From: Gigaspora margarita
Lineage: Eukaryota; Glomeromycota; Glomeromycetes; Diversisporales; Gigasporaceae
Direction of reading: 5' to 3'
Assembly: GCA_009809945.1 (NCBI GenBank)
Contig: WTPW01000341.1
Span: forward strand, 1 to 64,000
Length of the DNA: 64,000 bases
The translations under genes were made by a program, and so were the position numbers. This document shows, piece after piece, positions 35,187 to 47,256 of this stretch; position 1 is the first letter of the stretch, and the number at the start of each line of letters is the position of its first letter. Below the pieces are notes generated by a model. It did not search any database. It was not told where the DNA came from and saw only the letters and a list, made by a program, of their open reading frames with translations.

Positions 35187-35383
35187 AATATGTATTTTTG
35201 ATTGCTGAACAAATTTTCTTAGAGCACTTTGTTAGAATCAATTAGTAAAATTTTGTGAATTATAATATTTTATATAATTTTATTAATAAAAATACTAAAA
35301 AATTCTATGATTCACAAAATTTTACTAATTGATTCTAACAAAGTGCTCTAAGAAAACTTGTTCAGCACATAAAAATACATTAT
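35187..35383. mobile_element. 197-bp foldback element
   Basis: Arms of about 70 bp (35187-35260 and 35308-35383) are near-perfect reverse complements, for example TAGAGCACTTTGTTAGAATC against its complement. The short AT-rich loop cannot encode protein. Flanks are too AT-rich to define a target duplication. Confidence 0.8.
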
Positions 35384-35427
35384 TCCAGCATATTTACTTA
35401 TATATTTTTTGAAAATTTAAGAGAAGA

Positions 35428-35473
35428 TGCTTAATTTTGGATTTTTTGATCAAAAAAAATCCAAAATTAAGCA
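35428..35473. repeat. 46-bp near-perfect palindrome
   Basis: TGCTTAATTTTGGATTTTTT is followed almost directly by its reverse complement; 20 of 22 arm positions pair around TC. Confidence 0.85.
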
Positions 35474-35689
35474 CCTTAAATTTTTAAAATTATAGTAGTA
35501 CAAAAAAATAAGATAGCTTATTTTTTGGTATAATTCTTGCAAAATGTAGGTAATTTGCTAAAAATAAAATATAACATGAATAAAATTGCTGTAATTTGCT
35601 AAAATGCTTTATATAATCTTTTTTAAAATTAATCCCAATTTGCTAAAATTTAAATTTGGACCTCAGACCAAATTTTCTGCAATTTGCTA

Positions 35690-35995
35690 AAAAAAATATA
35701 ATATATTCAGAGATGTCTGGGGTCCTGATGAGACTAATAATGAAGAAGATCCATAACCAATGCTATCCTCTGAAGCTAGTCCATCTTCAAGACCTATATT
35801 ACGTCCAAGATACAAAACTACGAAAGCTGAAGAAGAGATCCTAAAAGAGCTAAAAGTATACAAAAATCTAATGTATTATTTACAATATTTATTAATAAGC
35901 TAAAGAAAAAATTGGTACCATATGAATATTGGACTTCAAAGAGAATCTATAATAGTTGGTATAATAAGTATAGGTGAATAGAAAGTATAGAAAGT
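35690..35995 (+). pseudogene. Fragment of an unrecognised gene
   Basis: In shifted frames the segment reads as an acidic/Pro piece (DVWGPDETNNEEDP, 35711 on), a basic stretch (RYKTTKAEEEILKELK), then KKLVPYEYWTSKRIYNSWYN near 35907-35965. The last phrase looks like real protein, but I cannot name a family. No start codon; one frameshift and one TAG. The frame 35656-35844 is out of register with it. Confidence 0.3.
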
Positions 35996-36336
35996 ACTAA
36001 GATAGTAGAATAAATTAAACATCTTATATATTATAAATTAAAAATTTAATAAAATTTTAATAAAATACTTCAAATTAAATAAGTACTTGTTATTGGTTAG
36101 GTTGTAGTAGAGTTAATATCTGGATTTATTTTTATATCTGATTCCACTAATAATCAAAAATACCATCCAGTTTAATCCAGATAATCACATGGCAATTCTA
36201 TGTGAATAACCTTAAATAATCAGTTTTCATTACAACTTTAATCAATCACTTTTGAATTATTAAACTTTCCATTATTACTTTTACTTTTATTTACTAACTT
36301 TCTTTCATTTATCTTTTGTTTTTCACTTTCATTTAA

Positions 36337-36431
36337 GGTAAATATTTATTTGGATAATAATTATATGTTATAATTTTAAAAGACTTCGGATTTAATCCTT
36401 TTTATTAACTTATTACCATTTTAAAATATAC
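36337..36431 (+). other. Possible intron
   Basis: A donor-like AAG|GTAAAT at 36337 and an acceptor-like ATACAG ending at 36431, with a TTAAC branch-like site upstream, precede the 8-aa repeat frame. No coding first exon was recognised. Confidence 0.25.
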
Positions 36432-36783
36432 AGATGATGAAATTGAACTTCCTGAAGCACAAACGACCCAAATCCCTAAAGTACAAGTGACCCAAGTTCT
36501 AACAACCCAGACTCATATAGCACAAGTAATCAAAGTTCCTACGGCACAAGCAACAGAAATTCCTATAGCACGAGCAATAAAAACTTTTACAGTACTTAAA
36601 GTTACTATGGCACAAGTAACAAAAATTTTTACAACAAAAGCAACGGAAACTTCTATGGTACAAACAACTGAAGTTTCTATGGCAATTCAAGTTAGGACTT
36701 CAAGGCTTTCAAAATTAAAGCCTCATACTCAAACACTCCCTTGTTTTTCTGCGACAGCATTTTTAAACCTCTTTATCCTCTGA
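36432..36783 (+). CDS. Hypothetical Thr-rich 8-residue-repeat protein, partial
   Basis: After the putative acceptor the frame is open for about 117 codons to a stop at 36781. It starts with an acidic DDEIELPE segment and then has eight to nine copies of an 8-residue unit like MAQVTKVP (24-bp units between 36453 and 36690), followed by a basic tail. Unit boundaries keep the reading frame except for one shortened unit near 36590. No ATG in the open exon explains the start, so an upstream exon is required. The gene could instead be a minisatellite that happens to be open. A MITE lies 57 bp downstream. Confidence 0.3.
36453..36690 (+). repeat. 24-bp minisatellite
   Basis: Consensus TATGGCACAAGTAACAAAAG plus four bases. 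About nine units, one shortened by six bases. Confidence 0.8.
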
Positions 36784-36839
36784 TTCTTTGATGTTAACTT
36801 CTCATGGAAAACCTCAAAAACCTTTATCTGCAGTTAATA

Positions 36840-37067
36840 TCGGGGATGATGCTAAAATCAGACAATCCTGAAACTTTGATCTATTTTGATTTGAAATTTT
36901 AAAAGTTTTTTGTGTAGTTTTTTTTCATTTTAATCTTGTAGGATTAGAGTAAAGTTTGGGTGTAGGTTTGATATTTAAAAAGTATATGCAAATTTTATCA
37001 GGGCTTATATAGTTTCAAATCGTGATCCCAAAATTTCAGCATCATCTGATTTAAGCATCTTCCTCGA
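36840..37067. mobile_element. 228-bp Mutator-like MITE with 9-bp target duplication
   Basis: Perfect 9-bp direct repeat CAGTTAATA at 36831-36839 and 37068-37076 flanks inverted ends TCGGGGATGATGC / TCGAGGAAGATGC; the inverted similarity continues for about 45 bp. A 9-bp duplication is the usual size for Mutator-like elements. No coding capacity. Confidence 0.75.
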
Positions 37068-37397
37068 CAGTTAATAATATCATTATTCAACTTTCTCCCA
37101 CAAAGTTATTACCTAAAAATAATTTTGAAAATTAGTTAGATTCATGAATGTAATTGGTTTTATTAGTAAATTAAAAATACTTAGCTTCGCAAAATAAAGC
37201 TTCTATCAAATAACCAAAAAATGAGTATTTTAAATATGGGATGATTCAAAATTAGTTAGAAAGTGATCGAATAACATCAGGAATTTTATATATAGATTTT
37301 GATCAATATATAACACTTAATTATTTTATATCGATTATAAAATATCATTATATATCAATTAATTGGATAAAAATCGATATATATCTAAATTGATATA

Positions 37398-37648
37398 TAG
37401 GGGTAAGTCAGTAGAAAAGGGACAAATTTTTTCTAAGTAAAAGTTTTTTTGAAGTTAAACTTAAATATCTTAACAACTATCTCAATAAATTTAATAAATT
37501 TTTTTTATTTTAATTCTATATAATTTCAAGATTAAAATATAAAAAATTTTTAGCAAATTCGATTAAATAGTTGTTAAGATATTTAAGTTTAAAAATTAAA
37601 AAAATTTTACTAAAAATGATTTGTCCCTTTTCTACTGACTCACCCCCA
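37398..37648. mobile_element. 251-bp mariner-type MITE
   Basis: TA on both sides (37396-37397, 37649-37650). Inverted ends TAGGGGTAAGTCAGTAGAAA / TGGGGGTGAGTCAGTAGAAA run on for about 30 bp. The interior (TTTTTTTATTTTAATTCTAT and GTTAAGATATTTAAG blocks) resembles the 24983 element. Confidence 0.8.
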
Positions 37649-37782
37649 TATATTATTTTTTATATTAAATTGTTATTTATCTATAAATCGATTATAATCA
37701 GAATTATTTGAAATGATATATAATGATTAACAGATCTTTAATGATTACATAGTGTTTTGACCTGTCACCGGGTAAAAAAAAA

Positions 37783-37965
37783 AAAAAAAAACTTAAAAAA
37801 AAAGCATTTTGCACTATTTATACTCCTCACTTCCTTTTTTTCTCTCCTCTTTCTTTTTTTTTCTCTCCCTTTTTTTTTCTCCTCTCCCTTTTTTTCTCTC
37901 TCTCTTTTCTTCTCTCTCTCTTTTTTTTTTTCTTCTTTTTTTTTCTTATTTTTTAATTTTTTGAA
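37783..37965 (+). repeat. Polypyrimidine tract
   Basis: Nearly pure T/C with CTCTCTTT runs. The frames across both strands (Phe/Ser-rich or Lys/Glu-rich) are composition effects, not genes. Confidence 0.8.
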
Positions 37966-37989
37966 TTGTTTCAAAATATTTTAAAAATA

Positions 37990-39340
37990 GAAAATCAAGC
38001 TAAATTAGTAGATCTGTACCCTAGATCATACCACGAATGCATTTGACTAATATTTTCAAAATGTTTTGAAATGTTTTAATGATCATAGTACAAGATCAGA
38101 TTAGATCTTTATTTATTTTTTTTGCTTATAATTTAGATCTTCTATCAATTTTACATTGTTTTTTCATTTTCATTTTTGTTTTGATTTTTTTTTAGTTCAT
38201 TTTATTTCATTTAGTTTTATTTAGTTTCATTTTGTTTTTTATTTTTTTTCTTTATTATTATTTAATTTTTTTATTTTATTTTTACAACAAATACCAACCC
38301 TAACTTTTGGAAATCTAACGACCTTTCGAAACTATGTGCAAGCCAACTCAGCTTTTCAAATCTTTGCAAGAATACACAATTGCTTTCTCTAGCAATTTGT
38401 AAATTTCCAAGAATGCCTCTTTAAAGAAATAAAGATTTAGTTAGTGCTTCATTTATTTTTTTATTTGACGTTATTGTTTTTTTGTTTTTGTTTTTATTTT
38501 TTTTTATTTTTTTTTAATATTCTGCCAATTTGTAAGGAAATTAATATAGGTTTTTCAATACTTTGCAAGCAAATCTAGACTTTTCCACCACTTTGCAAGA
38601 ATATATACAACTTATTTTAGCAATTTCTATCACGAACTTTACATCAGAGAAATGGAGATTTGGGGTTTGTTTTTTTTTATTCAGTTTGCTTACATTCCAT
38701 TTTTTTGTTTGTTTTCTTTTTACTTATTTCTTTAATTTTTATTTTTTATTATTCTGGTACATTGCGAAAACCTTCAATGATTTCTAAATTATAAGAAACA
38801 AACTCTTACTTTAGGAAAATAGAGATTTGGGGCTTTGTTTTTTTTTATTTAGTTTGCTTATGTTTTTGTTTTTTTGTTTGTTTTTCTTTTTTTTACTTAT
38901 TTTTTAATTTTATTTTATTTATTTCTGACTTTTTTCGAAACTTTGTAAGAAAATGATCTTACTTTTCTGGTATTTTACAAGAACATCAACTCTAACTTCT
39001 CTGGCACTTTGCAAGAAGTAGTGAATATGAGCGAATATAATAGTAGATGCAATCGAATGCGAAAGTAGTTAAAAATTATTACTATTTTTTTGTTTTTGTT
39101 TTTTTTTGTTATTTTTTTGGGTTTTTTTTGGTTTTTTATTTTTTTTTATAATAATATATAATAAAAATATATAATATAATATAATATATAATAATAATAA
39201 ATAAATAAATAATTTTATATTAAATTGCAAAAACTTGCAAATATTGATTAAAAAAGTATATTTAATTTAAAATATAATATATAATAATAATAAATAAAAA
39301 AATAAAATTTTATAATAAATTGCAAAACCTTGTGAAAACA
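37990..39340 (-). repeat. Fragment of the 2-kb TIR element repeat
   Basis: Matches the reverse complement of about 47940-49510: shared phrases include CTTTGCAAGAA, GAGATTTGGGG, TTTTTTATTTAGTTTGCTTA and ATGCAATCGAATGCGAAAGT. The inverted ends present at 47690 and 49670 are missing here. Internal units of 200-250 bp are themselves repeated. Non-coding. Confidence 0.65.
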
Positions 39341-39347
39341 TGTACCA

Positions 39348-41050
39348 GGAACAGAGTGCAACAAAGTGCATAGTTACCTGAAGAGTAAAATAGTGTGAGC
39401 AAATATGGTTTTTTAATTGGTTGTGTTTTCATATGATATTATGGAGTGCAGTGTTCCAAATTTGTAGACCAGTTTGGTATGACTTTTTACATGTGCACGT
39501 GTTATTTTTGGATGATTGTCCCTATGAAGGGGGTTATTTTTAAGTAAGTATTTCGAGTTTACATTTTGTGCCTTCGGGTTACTGCTTGTCACAGTGGGGA
39601 TTGATGATTAAGGGGTTCCTGTATGTGATTACAGTGGTTTTTTTTTTTTTGCTCGGAATCTTTTTTACCAGGAACGAGTGCAACGAAGTGTATGGTTACC
39701 TGAAGAGTGAAATAGTGTGAGCAAATATGGTTCTTTAATTGGTTGTGTTTTTACATAACATTATGGAGTACAGTGTTCCAAATTTGTGAACCAGTTTGGT
39801 ATGACTTTTTATATGTGCACATGTTATTCTTGGATGATTGTCCCTATGAAGGGGGTTATTTTTAAGTAAGTATTTCGAGTTTACGTTTCATGCCTTTGGG
39901 TTACTGCTTGTCATAGTAGGGGTTGATGATTTAGGGGTTCCAGTATGTGATTACAATAGTTTTTTTTTTTTTGCTCAGAATCTTTTTTACCAGGAACGGA
40001 GTGCAACGAAGTTACCAGAAATGGAGTGCAGCAAAGTGTAGAGTTTTCTGAAGAGTGAAATAGTATGAACAAATACAGTTATTTGATTGGTTATATTTTT
40101 AAATGACATTGTGGAATGCAATGTTCCAAATTTGCATTTTATATTAAACCAGTTTAATATAACTTTTTTGCATATATACATGCTATTCGCGCATAATTGG
40201 CCTTATAAAATGGACCATTTTTGGGTAAGTATGTCAAGTTTATGTTTTCTGCCTTTGAGTTACTGATTATCACTATAAGTATTGATTTTTATGGAATTCT
40301 GGTATGTGATTATAGTAATAATAATTTTTTATTTGTCCATTGTTTATTATCGTGCTTTCTTGATTTATGTATTAACATTGTAGCTTGTTTTTACTCAGGA
40401 TTCCATTTGGATTATCGATCGTGGATTGAGTCACTTGATATTTACTGGAAATGGAGTGCAACATGTACCAGAAATGGAGTATGAAATACGAAGTGCATGG
40501 TTATCTGAAGAGTGAAATAATGTGAGCAAATACGGTTCTTTGATTGGTTGTATTTTCACATGACGTTGTGGAATGCGATGTTTTGGATTTGCTTTTTATG
40601 TTGAACCAGTTTGGTATAACTTTTTTACGTATGTACATGCTATTCATGCGTGATTGTCTCTGCAAAAGGATCTATTTTTAAGTAAGTATTTTGGGTTTAA
40701 GTTTCATGCCTGTTTATTGTATAAGGGGTTAATGTTTAATGGGTTCCAGTATGTAGTTACAGTAATATTTTTTTTTTGCTCGAAATCTTTTTTATAAAAA
40801 CATCGAAATTCTGTTTTATACCAGAAATGGAGTGCAATGAAGTGCATAGTTATCTGAAGAGCGAAATAATGTGAACAAATATGGTTCTTTGATTGGTTAT
40901 ATTTTTATATAACACGTGGAATGCAATGGTCCGATTTTCATTTTATATTAAACTGGTTTGCTATGGCTTTCGTAAGTACGTACGTGCATTCGTACATGAT
41001 TATCCCTTAAAAGGACTATTTTAGTAAGTATTTCAAGTTTTAAGTTGTGC
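39348..41050 (+). repeat. Tandem array of about 320-bp units (five copies)
   Basis: Unit starts near 39348, 39668, 40010, 40450 and 40818. Each begins ACCAGGAACGGAGTGCAACG-like, then TCTGAAGAGTGAAATA, TTTGATTGGTTGT, a TTTGGTATGACTTTTT block, and TTTTTAAGTAAGTATTTC, and ends with a T-run and GCTCGGAATC. The first two copies are nearly identical; later ones diverge and vary in length. ATTGG (reverse CCAAT) and AAGTAAGTAT (like a 5' splice site) are kept in nearly every unit. No open frame is conserved. Confidence 0.85.
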
Positions 41051-41059
41051 CTCATTTTA

Positions 41060-41891
41060 TTTGATTTATTTCTTATCTTACCGGTGTTATTATAATAATA
41101 TTTCTGCACTCAAAAATCACAGCATTTCCTTATTCTGCTCCTGCTTTATTTGATCGATCATTGTTACATTCAATCATCCTTAAACCTTTCAATTGTACCT
41201 CTGTAATACATGTTACTTCTATTACCTTATTTAGATATCTTTGGGGGTACAATTAATTAAATCTATCATGATGCGTCAAATATCTATATTAATAATCATC
41301 ATGCTATCACTTTTGTACACAGATCAATTATGTATGAATTATTATTGCTTCTTTTAGGGATGAATTAGTATGAAGCATTTAAATATTATCATCTCACCCC
41401 TCACACAAAGTAATATTACGATCAAGTTTATAGGTGTTAAAGGGCAATTAGACTTTTAGTTGTCATATCTCAATGACGAATTGATTGTGTAAGACAGAAA
41501 GAAGTTAAACTGACAATTGATTGGTGTAAATAATTTATATAGATTACAAATGTATAGTATTCGCTCTTTGTGTATTGAGAGGTTTTTGTCCCTTATACAT
41601 AATAGAGAGAGCAAGAATGAGGTATTAGATAGCATTAGATATTAGCTAAATGATTCCTATATTATAATAAAGTTTTCTTAATGAATGTTTATTATGTCGT
41701 ATCTCTTGGCTTTCATTTATTTTTGTATTGTTTCTTTATGAATCCCATTTTGGTGTATATTTATAAACCCGGCCTTATGTGTTTCTTCTCTTGTTCACTA
41801 TCATTAACCTAAATCTGGCCTTCTAATTTGACGCTCTCCCAAATTTCAATAGTAATACTGGTTTTGTCTATTTATATACTGCTTGATTCTA

Positions 41892-41930
<39 letters not shown>

Positions 41931-42370
41931 ATTTACTAATGCATTTACAACTTTGTTCTCTATATAAAATGTTTCAGATATCATATTTCATTATCATACC
42001 GAATAAGTTAAGCTTTTAAACATAATTAAACAATAAACACTAAAAAATGTACATAGTGTTGGCACATGACCAATTAAAATACTAATATAATTAATGAATT
42101 CATACGACTCATTTTAGAATTTATTAAAGTGACCTAGTTATATGCCAACTCTGTACAATACACATATAAACTAACATAATTTATTAGTTAGTATTAATAA
42201 ACTGTTAAAATATTTAATTTTTTAAAACTTCTAATATGATCTACTAATTCTTCTGTTCCTGGTTTTGCATGACAGCATTGTGCAGCTACCTTATAAAACA
42301 TTTAAAAATTTGCAAAAAGCATAATTATGTGGATATAATAATTATTAATTGATATTATATTAGAAATATA
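41060..42370. other. No gene seen; (AT)n microsatellite
   Basis: AT-rich DNA with an (AT)n run of about 18 units at 41895-41933. No frame, repeat boundary or RNA gene recognised. Confidence 0.5.
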
Positions 42371-42374
42371 TCAA

Positions 42375-42560
42375 TTACTATCACTATTGATAATAATCGG
42401 CAGGGGTGTTAATTATCGATATATATCTGGTTCATCAATATATATCTAGTAGATATAAATTGATTAACCAGATATATATCGATTACTATCACTATCAATA
42501 ATAATCAGCAGGGGTGTTGATCATCGATATATATCTTACTGGTTAGTAATCAATATATAT
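42375..42560 (+). repeat. Direct repeat, period about 105 bp
   Basis: ATTACTATCACTATYRATAA followed by GCAGGGGTGTTRATYATCGA occurs at about 42375-42430 and 42481-42535. The same ATCGATATATATC core recurs near 37361 and 42540. Confidence 0.65.
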
Positions 42561-42574
42561 CTATATATAAAATT

Positions 42575-43080
42575 TGCTAATGAATATTAAGAAAGATGTT
42601 AGTGCATGCATAGAACATGTCGGATAACTTAACCTTAAACTGTTGGAGTTGTAAGATTGCAAATAACTTCATATTTCAGCTCTAAATTAGCAAATTCTAT
42701 GATTTACATAGTGTAAAAATGGGATTTCTTGATTTTCTCCACAAGTTAATAACCTATTACCTATTTAAAGTTATAGTTCACATAAAGCTCTCACTCGTGT
42801 GCATCAACTAATCTACTTTTTGTACCAAGAATTTGCGAACTAAAGAATAATCTAAAGGAAGAAGCCAAAATTGTAGCCATCTTTAAAGGTTTAGTATTCT
42901 GTAGAAGAACATTGTTTTTTTATGTTTTTTACATCATTTTACTTGTAGAAGCCCCTATAATAACTTTTTTTAGAGTAAAAATGTATTCTAGCTAGTACTT
43001 TTTAGAAGAAAATTTAAAAATGCAAATTCATATATTTGTATAATTTATGAAAATCCTATAGCAAAGTTTTAAATATGACA
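42575..43080. other. No gene seen
   Basis: AT-rich DNA before the 5' end of LINE C; homology to copy A1 is visible only from about 43090. Confidence 0.45.
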
Positions 43081-43309
43081 AATTGTGTGCCTGTTATTGT
43101 GAAACTTGTGTAATACATAACTTGTGTAATATGTGACCTGTAATACGTGACATGTTTGACACATGACTTGTATAACTGATACTGATCTTATTAGTATTAC
43201 ATTAACAAAACAAATTATATCTTTTTGTGAAGCCCTCTTTAATCTCTTTTATATTAACTTATTACCAAATACAAACTATACCTTTTATAAACCAAATTAT
43301 ACCAATACA

Positions 43310-45851
43310 ATGCCAACTTTAACTTCTTCAAAAGAACCTGATAGCTATAATATGGACTACTACTATTCCAAATATAGAGACCATTATGGAATTGGAATGA
43401 ATGAAAACAATCTAAGCTCATTAAAAGTTCTTCTACCTAGCTTTAATCCAGAATCATGTGATATTCAAGACACTAAAAAACAACACTACTTTCAAGTTCC
43501 AGAGCAACCTACTATCAGCACATGCTATTGCAAAAAATATCATACTAGCTTTACTTCTCAATTTTACAGAATTAATCATCCAACTAAAATTGGCCAACCT
43601 TCACTCAAACTACAACTTCAATTTCTGCTAAAAAATTTAAAAAACTTAGTGATGAACTTTTATCCTCTCCAAATACCAAAACATATAAACAACTAGAATT
43701 ACATACTGCCAATCCAAAATTGTTATTCCCAGGCTTTCAAATAGACAAAACTCCTACTGCAATTATTGCTTACTCTCAACACTACCATACATGTTATATT
43801 TGTAAAATCAAAAATATTCCATGTATAGCTACAGAACAAAGTAGCCATACTCTAGACTATGCTATAGCTTGTCTCTTTAAAAATTTCTGCATACTTTATC
43901 ATACTTGTGCACCACAAATTCTTGATATTAAACTCAAACTACTCAATTCTAAAACTCCACTTACACTTGAACAAAAAAACTTAATTGTTATTTTTAAACT
44001 TTGACAAATATCTTCTGCAAATAAAAAAACTATATTCCATTCTTTTTTTCAAAAAATTAAAGACTCTAACCAGGCCAAAGAAGAAACACAAAAGCCAAAA
44101 CAATCAAGAGATACTTCTAATGATTTAGACTGGTTCAAAGAATATTCAGTAATACCAGAAATGGAACAAAATATGAAATTTAGTAATACTTTAGCCTATC
44201 AAATTCTAGATTTTGTTAAACCCTATCTTATTGATGTTTATTCAGGAAAAATTACCAGACCTGCTACTGCCAATACACCTGAATCTAATTTTAACTACAA
44301 GTATTTAATTAAAGCTATGGCTGGTAAAAGACCTAAATATCTCACTGATCTTATATATGAAGCCAACCCTTCTATTAACAAATCAATTACAATTCCATTT
44401 GAGTTAATTCATTTAACATTTGTTGATTTACTTAAAGAGTTCACTACTTCTTTATTTACCCAACTCAATTATCCCAAAATACTTTCCTCTTACAACTCTA
44501 TACCTCCTTATTCTATATGTAACTGAAACCAAGTAGCATTGAATCTTGCTCGTCTACATCTTATTTTACATGACAAATACCAAACAATCAATGGTAACAA
44601 ATTCTGTCAAGATTTAAATATATGCCCTATTTATCTTAGGCTTCACTACTATATAAGTAAAGATAGCATTAATCAGCCCCTTCTTAAAATTCAAAATGAT
44701 ACCAAATTCAATATTAATATTGTTCTTAATATTCCTAAGAAACAATTTTTACAATCTTTTAAAATCTCTTCTCTTAAACCATATTTAACAAACTTCAATA
44801 TATGGTTTGAAAAGTTTTTTGAAACCTATAAACGACAATTTACAAAAATTGATCAAAAAAAAATATAACTATATTAAGCACCAAATTGCAATCAAACTTA
44901 GTTATATATGCAAAGCACTTCTCCTATTAGAATTTAAAATTACATCTATTGACTCTTTACGTAAATGAATTCAAATATGTTTTCAAGCAGCACTTTACCA
45001 TATTCATACCTGTAATTCAGAAAATTGCTCTACATTGCCTTCAGATGTTGAGCATAATGTTCAGAACTTATATACATCTTTCTTTACAGAATCTTTTAAA
45101 CATTTCCGGCTCCTCAAAATTTACCTTCTAAACCCAAATACCATCATTCTACACTTGATTTTTCAATTTTTGATAAAGAGGCACAACATGCTGCTACATT
45201 TCAAAAATGAACACCAATTTCTCTATTTCNACAACTAGCTACCAAAACTGAACAACAATTTCTTGAACTTAATAATCTCAACAAAGAAGAAACTAATCAA
45301 GCACAACTTAGTTTCTATTTCTACAATTTCTTCAATGCTACAACAAGGCTATAGCCATTAATAACCAAATTGATAACCTTAGTCTTCATAGTACAATTGA
45401 AAAAATTACTGCTAAGCCAATTAATACTGACTTTCTAGCTAGAGTAATAACTTACTTCCATATTCTTAAGGAAGATAAGCCATCTATTGCATCTATTCAA
45501 GATGCATATAACAAAAAATTTTACCCAGAAGCTCAAAAGATCCTATTTAATAAATTTAAGGTCCAATTTAAAAAACCAAGTATCAAATCCATCTTTCATA
45601 ATCCTACTTCAAGTACTAAAATTAATTTGAAAAGCAAATCTTTAGTACAAACCAATACTAATACAACTAATGATTCTACCAACTCACATACCAATCTTTT
45701 ACCAACTCAACAACCTTAAAACTCATCGCGTGAATTGGATGATGGTGTTATTTTGTCAGATATAAATAATATAGAAAATGTTTCTAACTCAAACTCCAAT
45801 ATACAACAAGAATCCCATATTACAACATCTTCATATAATCCTTTTCAATAA
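43310..45851 (+). pseudogene. Family-1 LINE ORF1 (Cys-rich, Gag-like), broken
   Basis: Starts at ATG 43310, the same start as copy A1. Same domain order: Tyr-rich N-terminus, CYCKKYHTSF block (43523-43552), Cys/His cluster from CYICKIKNIPC (43792) to HTCAPQ, long middle region, Ser/Thr/Asn-rich acidic C-terminus, TAA at 45849. Breaks: frameshift near 43600, TGA at 44002, TGA at 44524 where copy A1 has Arg (CGA to TGA), frameshift near 44865, and more near 45150-45350. Two stops that differ between the copies are explained by C-to-T changes. Former role: RNA binding and particle assembly, inferred. Confidence 0.7.
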
Positions 45852-46443
45852 ATATTTCTGCAGACCACATGAATGCAGCTACCGCTTCTGAAATAATGAT
45901 GTTCTCCACTTTTAGTGGGCTATTTTCAGAAGAAAATAAGGTAATTGAGTGAGTGGTTAAGTCCATTTATGCGGAGGACCAGGTTTATGACAGCCAGACC
46001 CAATGTACAGTACAGGCTATGGAATCCTGCGCATCTGTGAAAACCAAGCTTGAAATGGCAAGCGCCTCTACAGAAATTAATCCTAGTACTTCAGATACCA
46101 TATCATCATGTCACACTGAAGTACCACTCCAATATCATTCTCATTTATCATTACCTATACAACAAAATAGCTCTACCTATACTATAGAACAAGAGATATA
46201 TGATGAATATGAATTGTTACCAGATGAATCTGATAACAATCTCAATGTATCAACTATTATATTAATACTATAGAAGAAACAAATACCAATTCCTATCCAA
46301 ATTCATTAGAGATTTATGATCCATTAACATGTTACAACAAATTCTTATACTATCACAGATTACAATCTTTACCTTCACCACAAACTGTTGGCTCCTTTTT
46401 AACCTATTTACAAGATGAATATCCAATGTTTTATTCACAACAG

Positions 46444-47256
46444 TGTTAGACCTATAAAACGCCTAAACGTATACCGGCGATAGTTCTTGATCCCGTGATC
46501 AGAATTTAATAAAACTACCACCATCGAGACCGTCTCGATGCAAGCTTTCGAATGGTACCAAAATCATCTTAATTGGACCGTTCTAGCCCATACTAGTTAA
46601 AACTGAATGATTGGTCTTTACAATCGTCCTACTGCGCCTAATATTATTGGTCAACTAATACTGCGTCACCCGTGACACAGAATATTGGACATTTCGAGTA
46701 ATCCTAGACATTTGAGTTAATCACAGACATGTCTGACATTCTAAACATTTGGGACATAACAGTTTTAACCATTATAATTAACATATCTAATATAGCTGAT
46801 ATTTAGGATATATCTAATATATTTATTATCTTTATTATATTTATTATAGCCATTATATTTAGCATTANCATATATCAAATATATCGATTATATAGATTTC
46901 TTTATTTATTATTGTATTTATTTATATTAGCCAAGCATGTATAAATACTCAAGGTTTTTCCTTTGCTACAAAGCAGAGTGAAGAATCTCTGGTTTATTGA
47001 ATAAATAGAAGTGAAGTAGTGTGTCTTCACTGAAATATATTTAATACAATTCTTAGTTTCCTCATATACTATTAATTGTGGTCTCTTTCATAATTGCAAA
47101 TCCCCCAAGCCTCTTTACAAAATACTGCCCAAATAACAGTATCCCTTCCGACCCTTGCATACCACAGTAATTAGTGTGAATTATATAAAATATCTCCCTG
47201 CATTAGTTACTCTAGTCTCTAGCATTTCTCTAAAGAGGTAGAAATCTAGGTTGACA
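46444..47256 (+). mobile_element. Solo LTR (about 813 bp) inserted in LINE C
   Basis: Begins TGTTAGACC and ends GGTTGACA (TG...CA ends, TGT/ACA inverted). The flanks repeat ACAG (AACAG if the last LTR A is shared), and removing the segment restores the sequence seen uninterrupted in copy A2 (position 1-30). Inside are a TATA box TATAAATA at 46940 and AATAAA at 47000, the spacing expected of LTR transcription start and polyadenylation. No internal retroelement remains, so the two LTRs recombined. Superfamily (Ty3 or Copia) not determined. Confidence 0.85.

Noticed and set aside
37757..37984. Open frames on both strands (Phe/Ser-rich, Lys/Glu-rich)
   Set aside because: Direct products of a polypyrimidine tract; no domain, start context or conservation.
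39348..41050. CRISPR-like array
   Set aside because: Units of 320 bp are contiguous with no short repeat/variable spacer pattern, and the DNA is eukaryotic.
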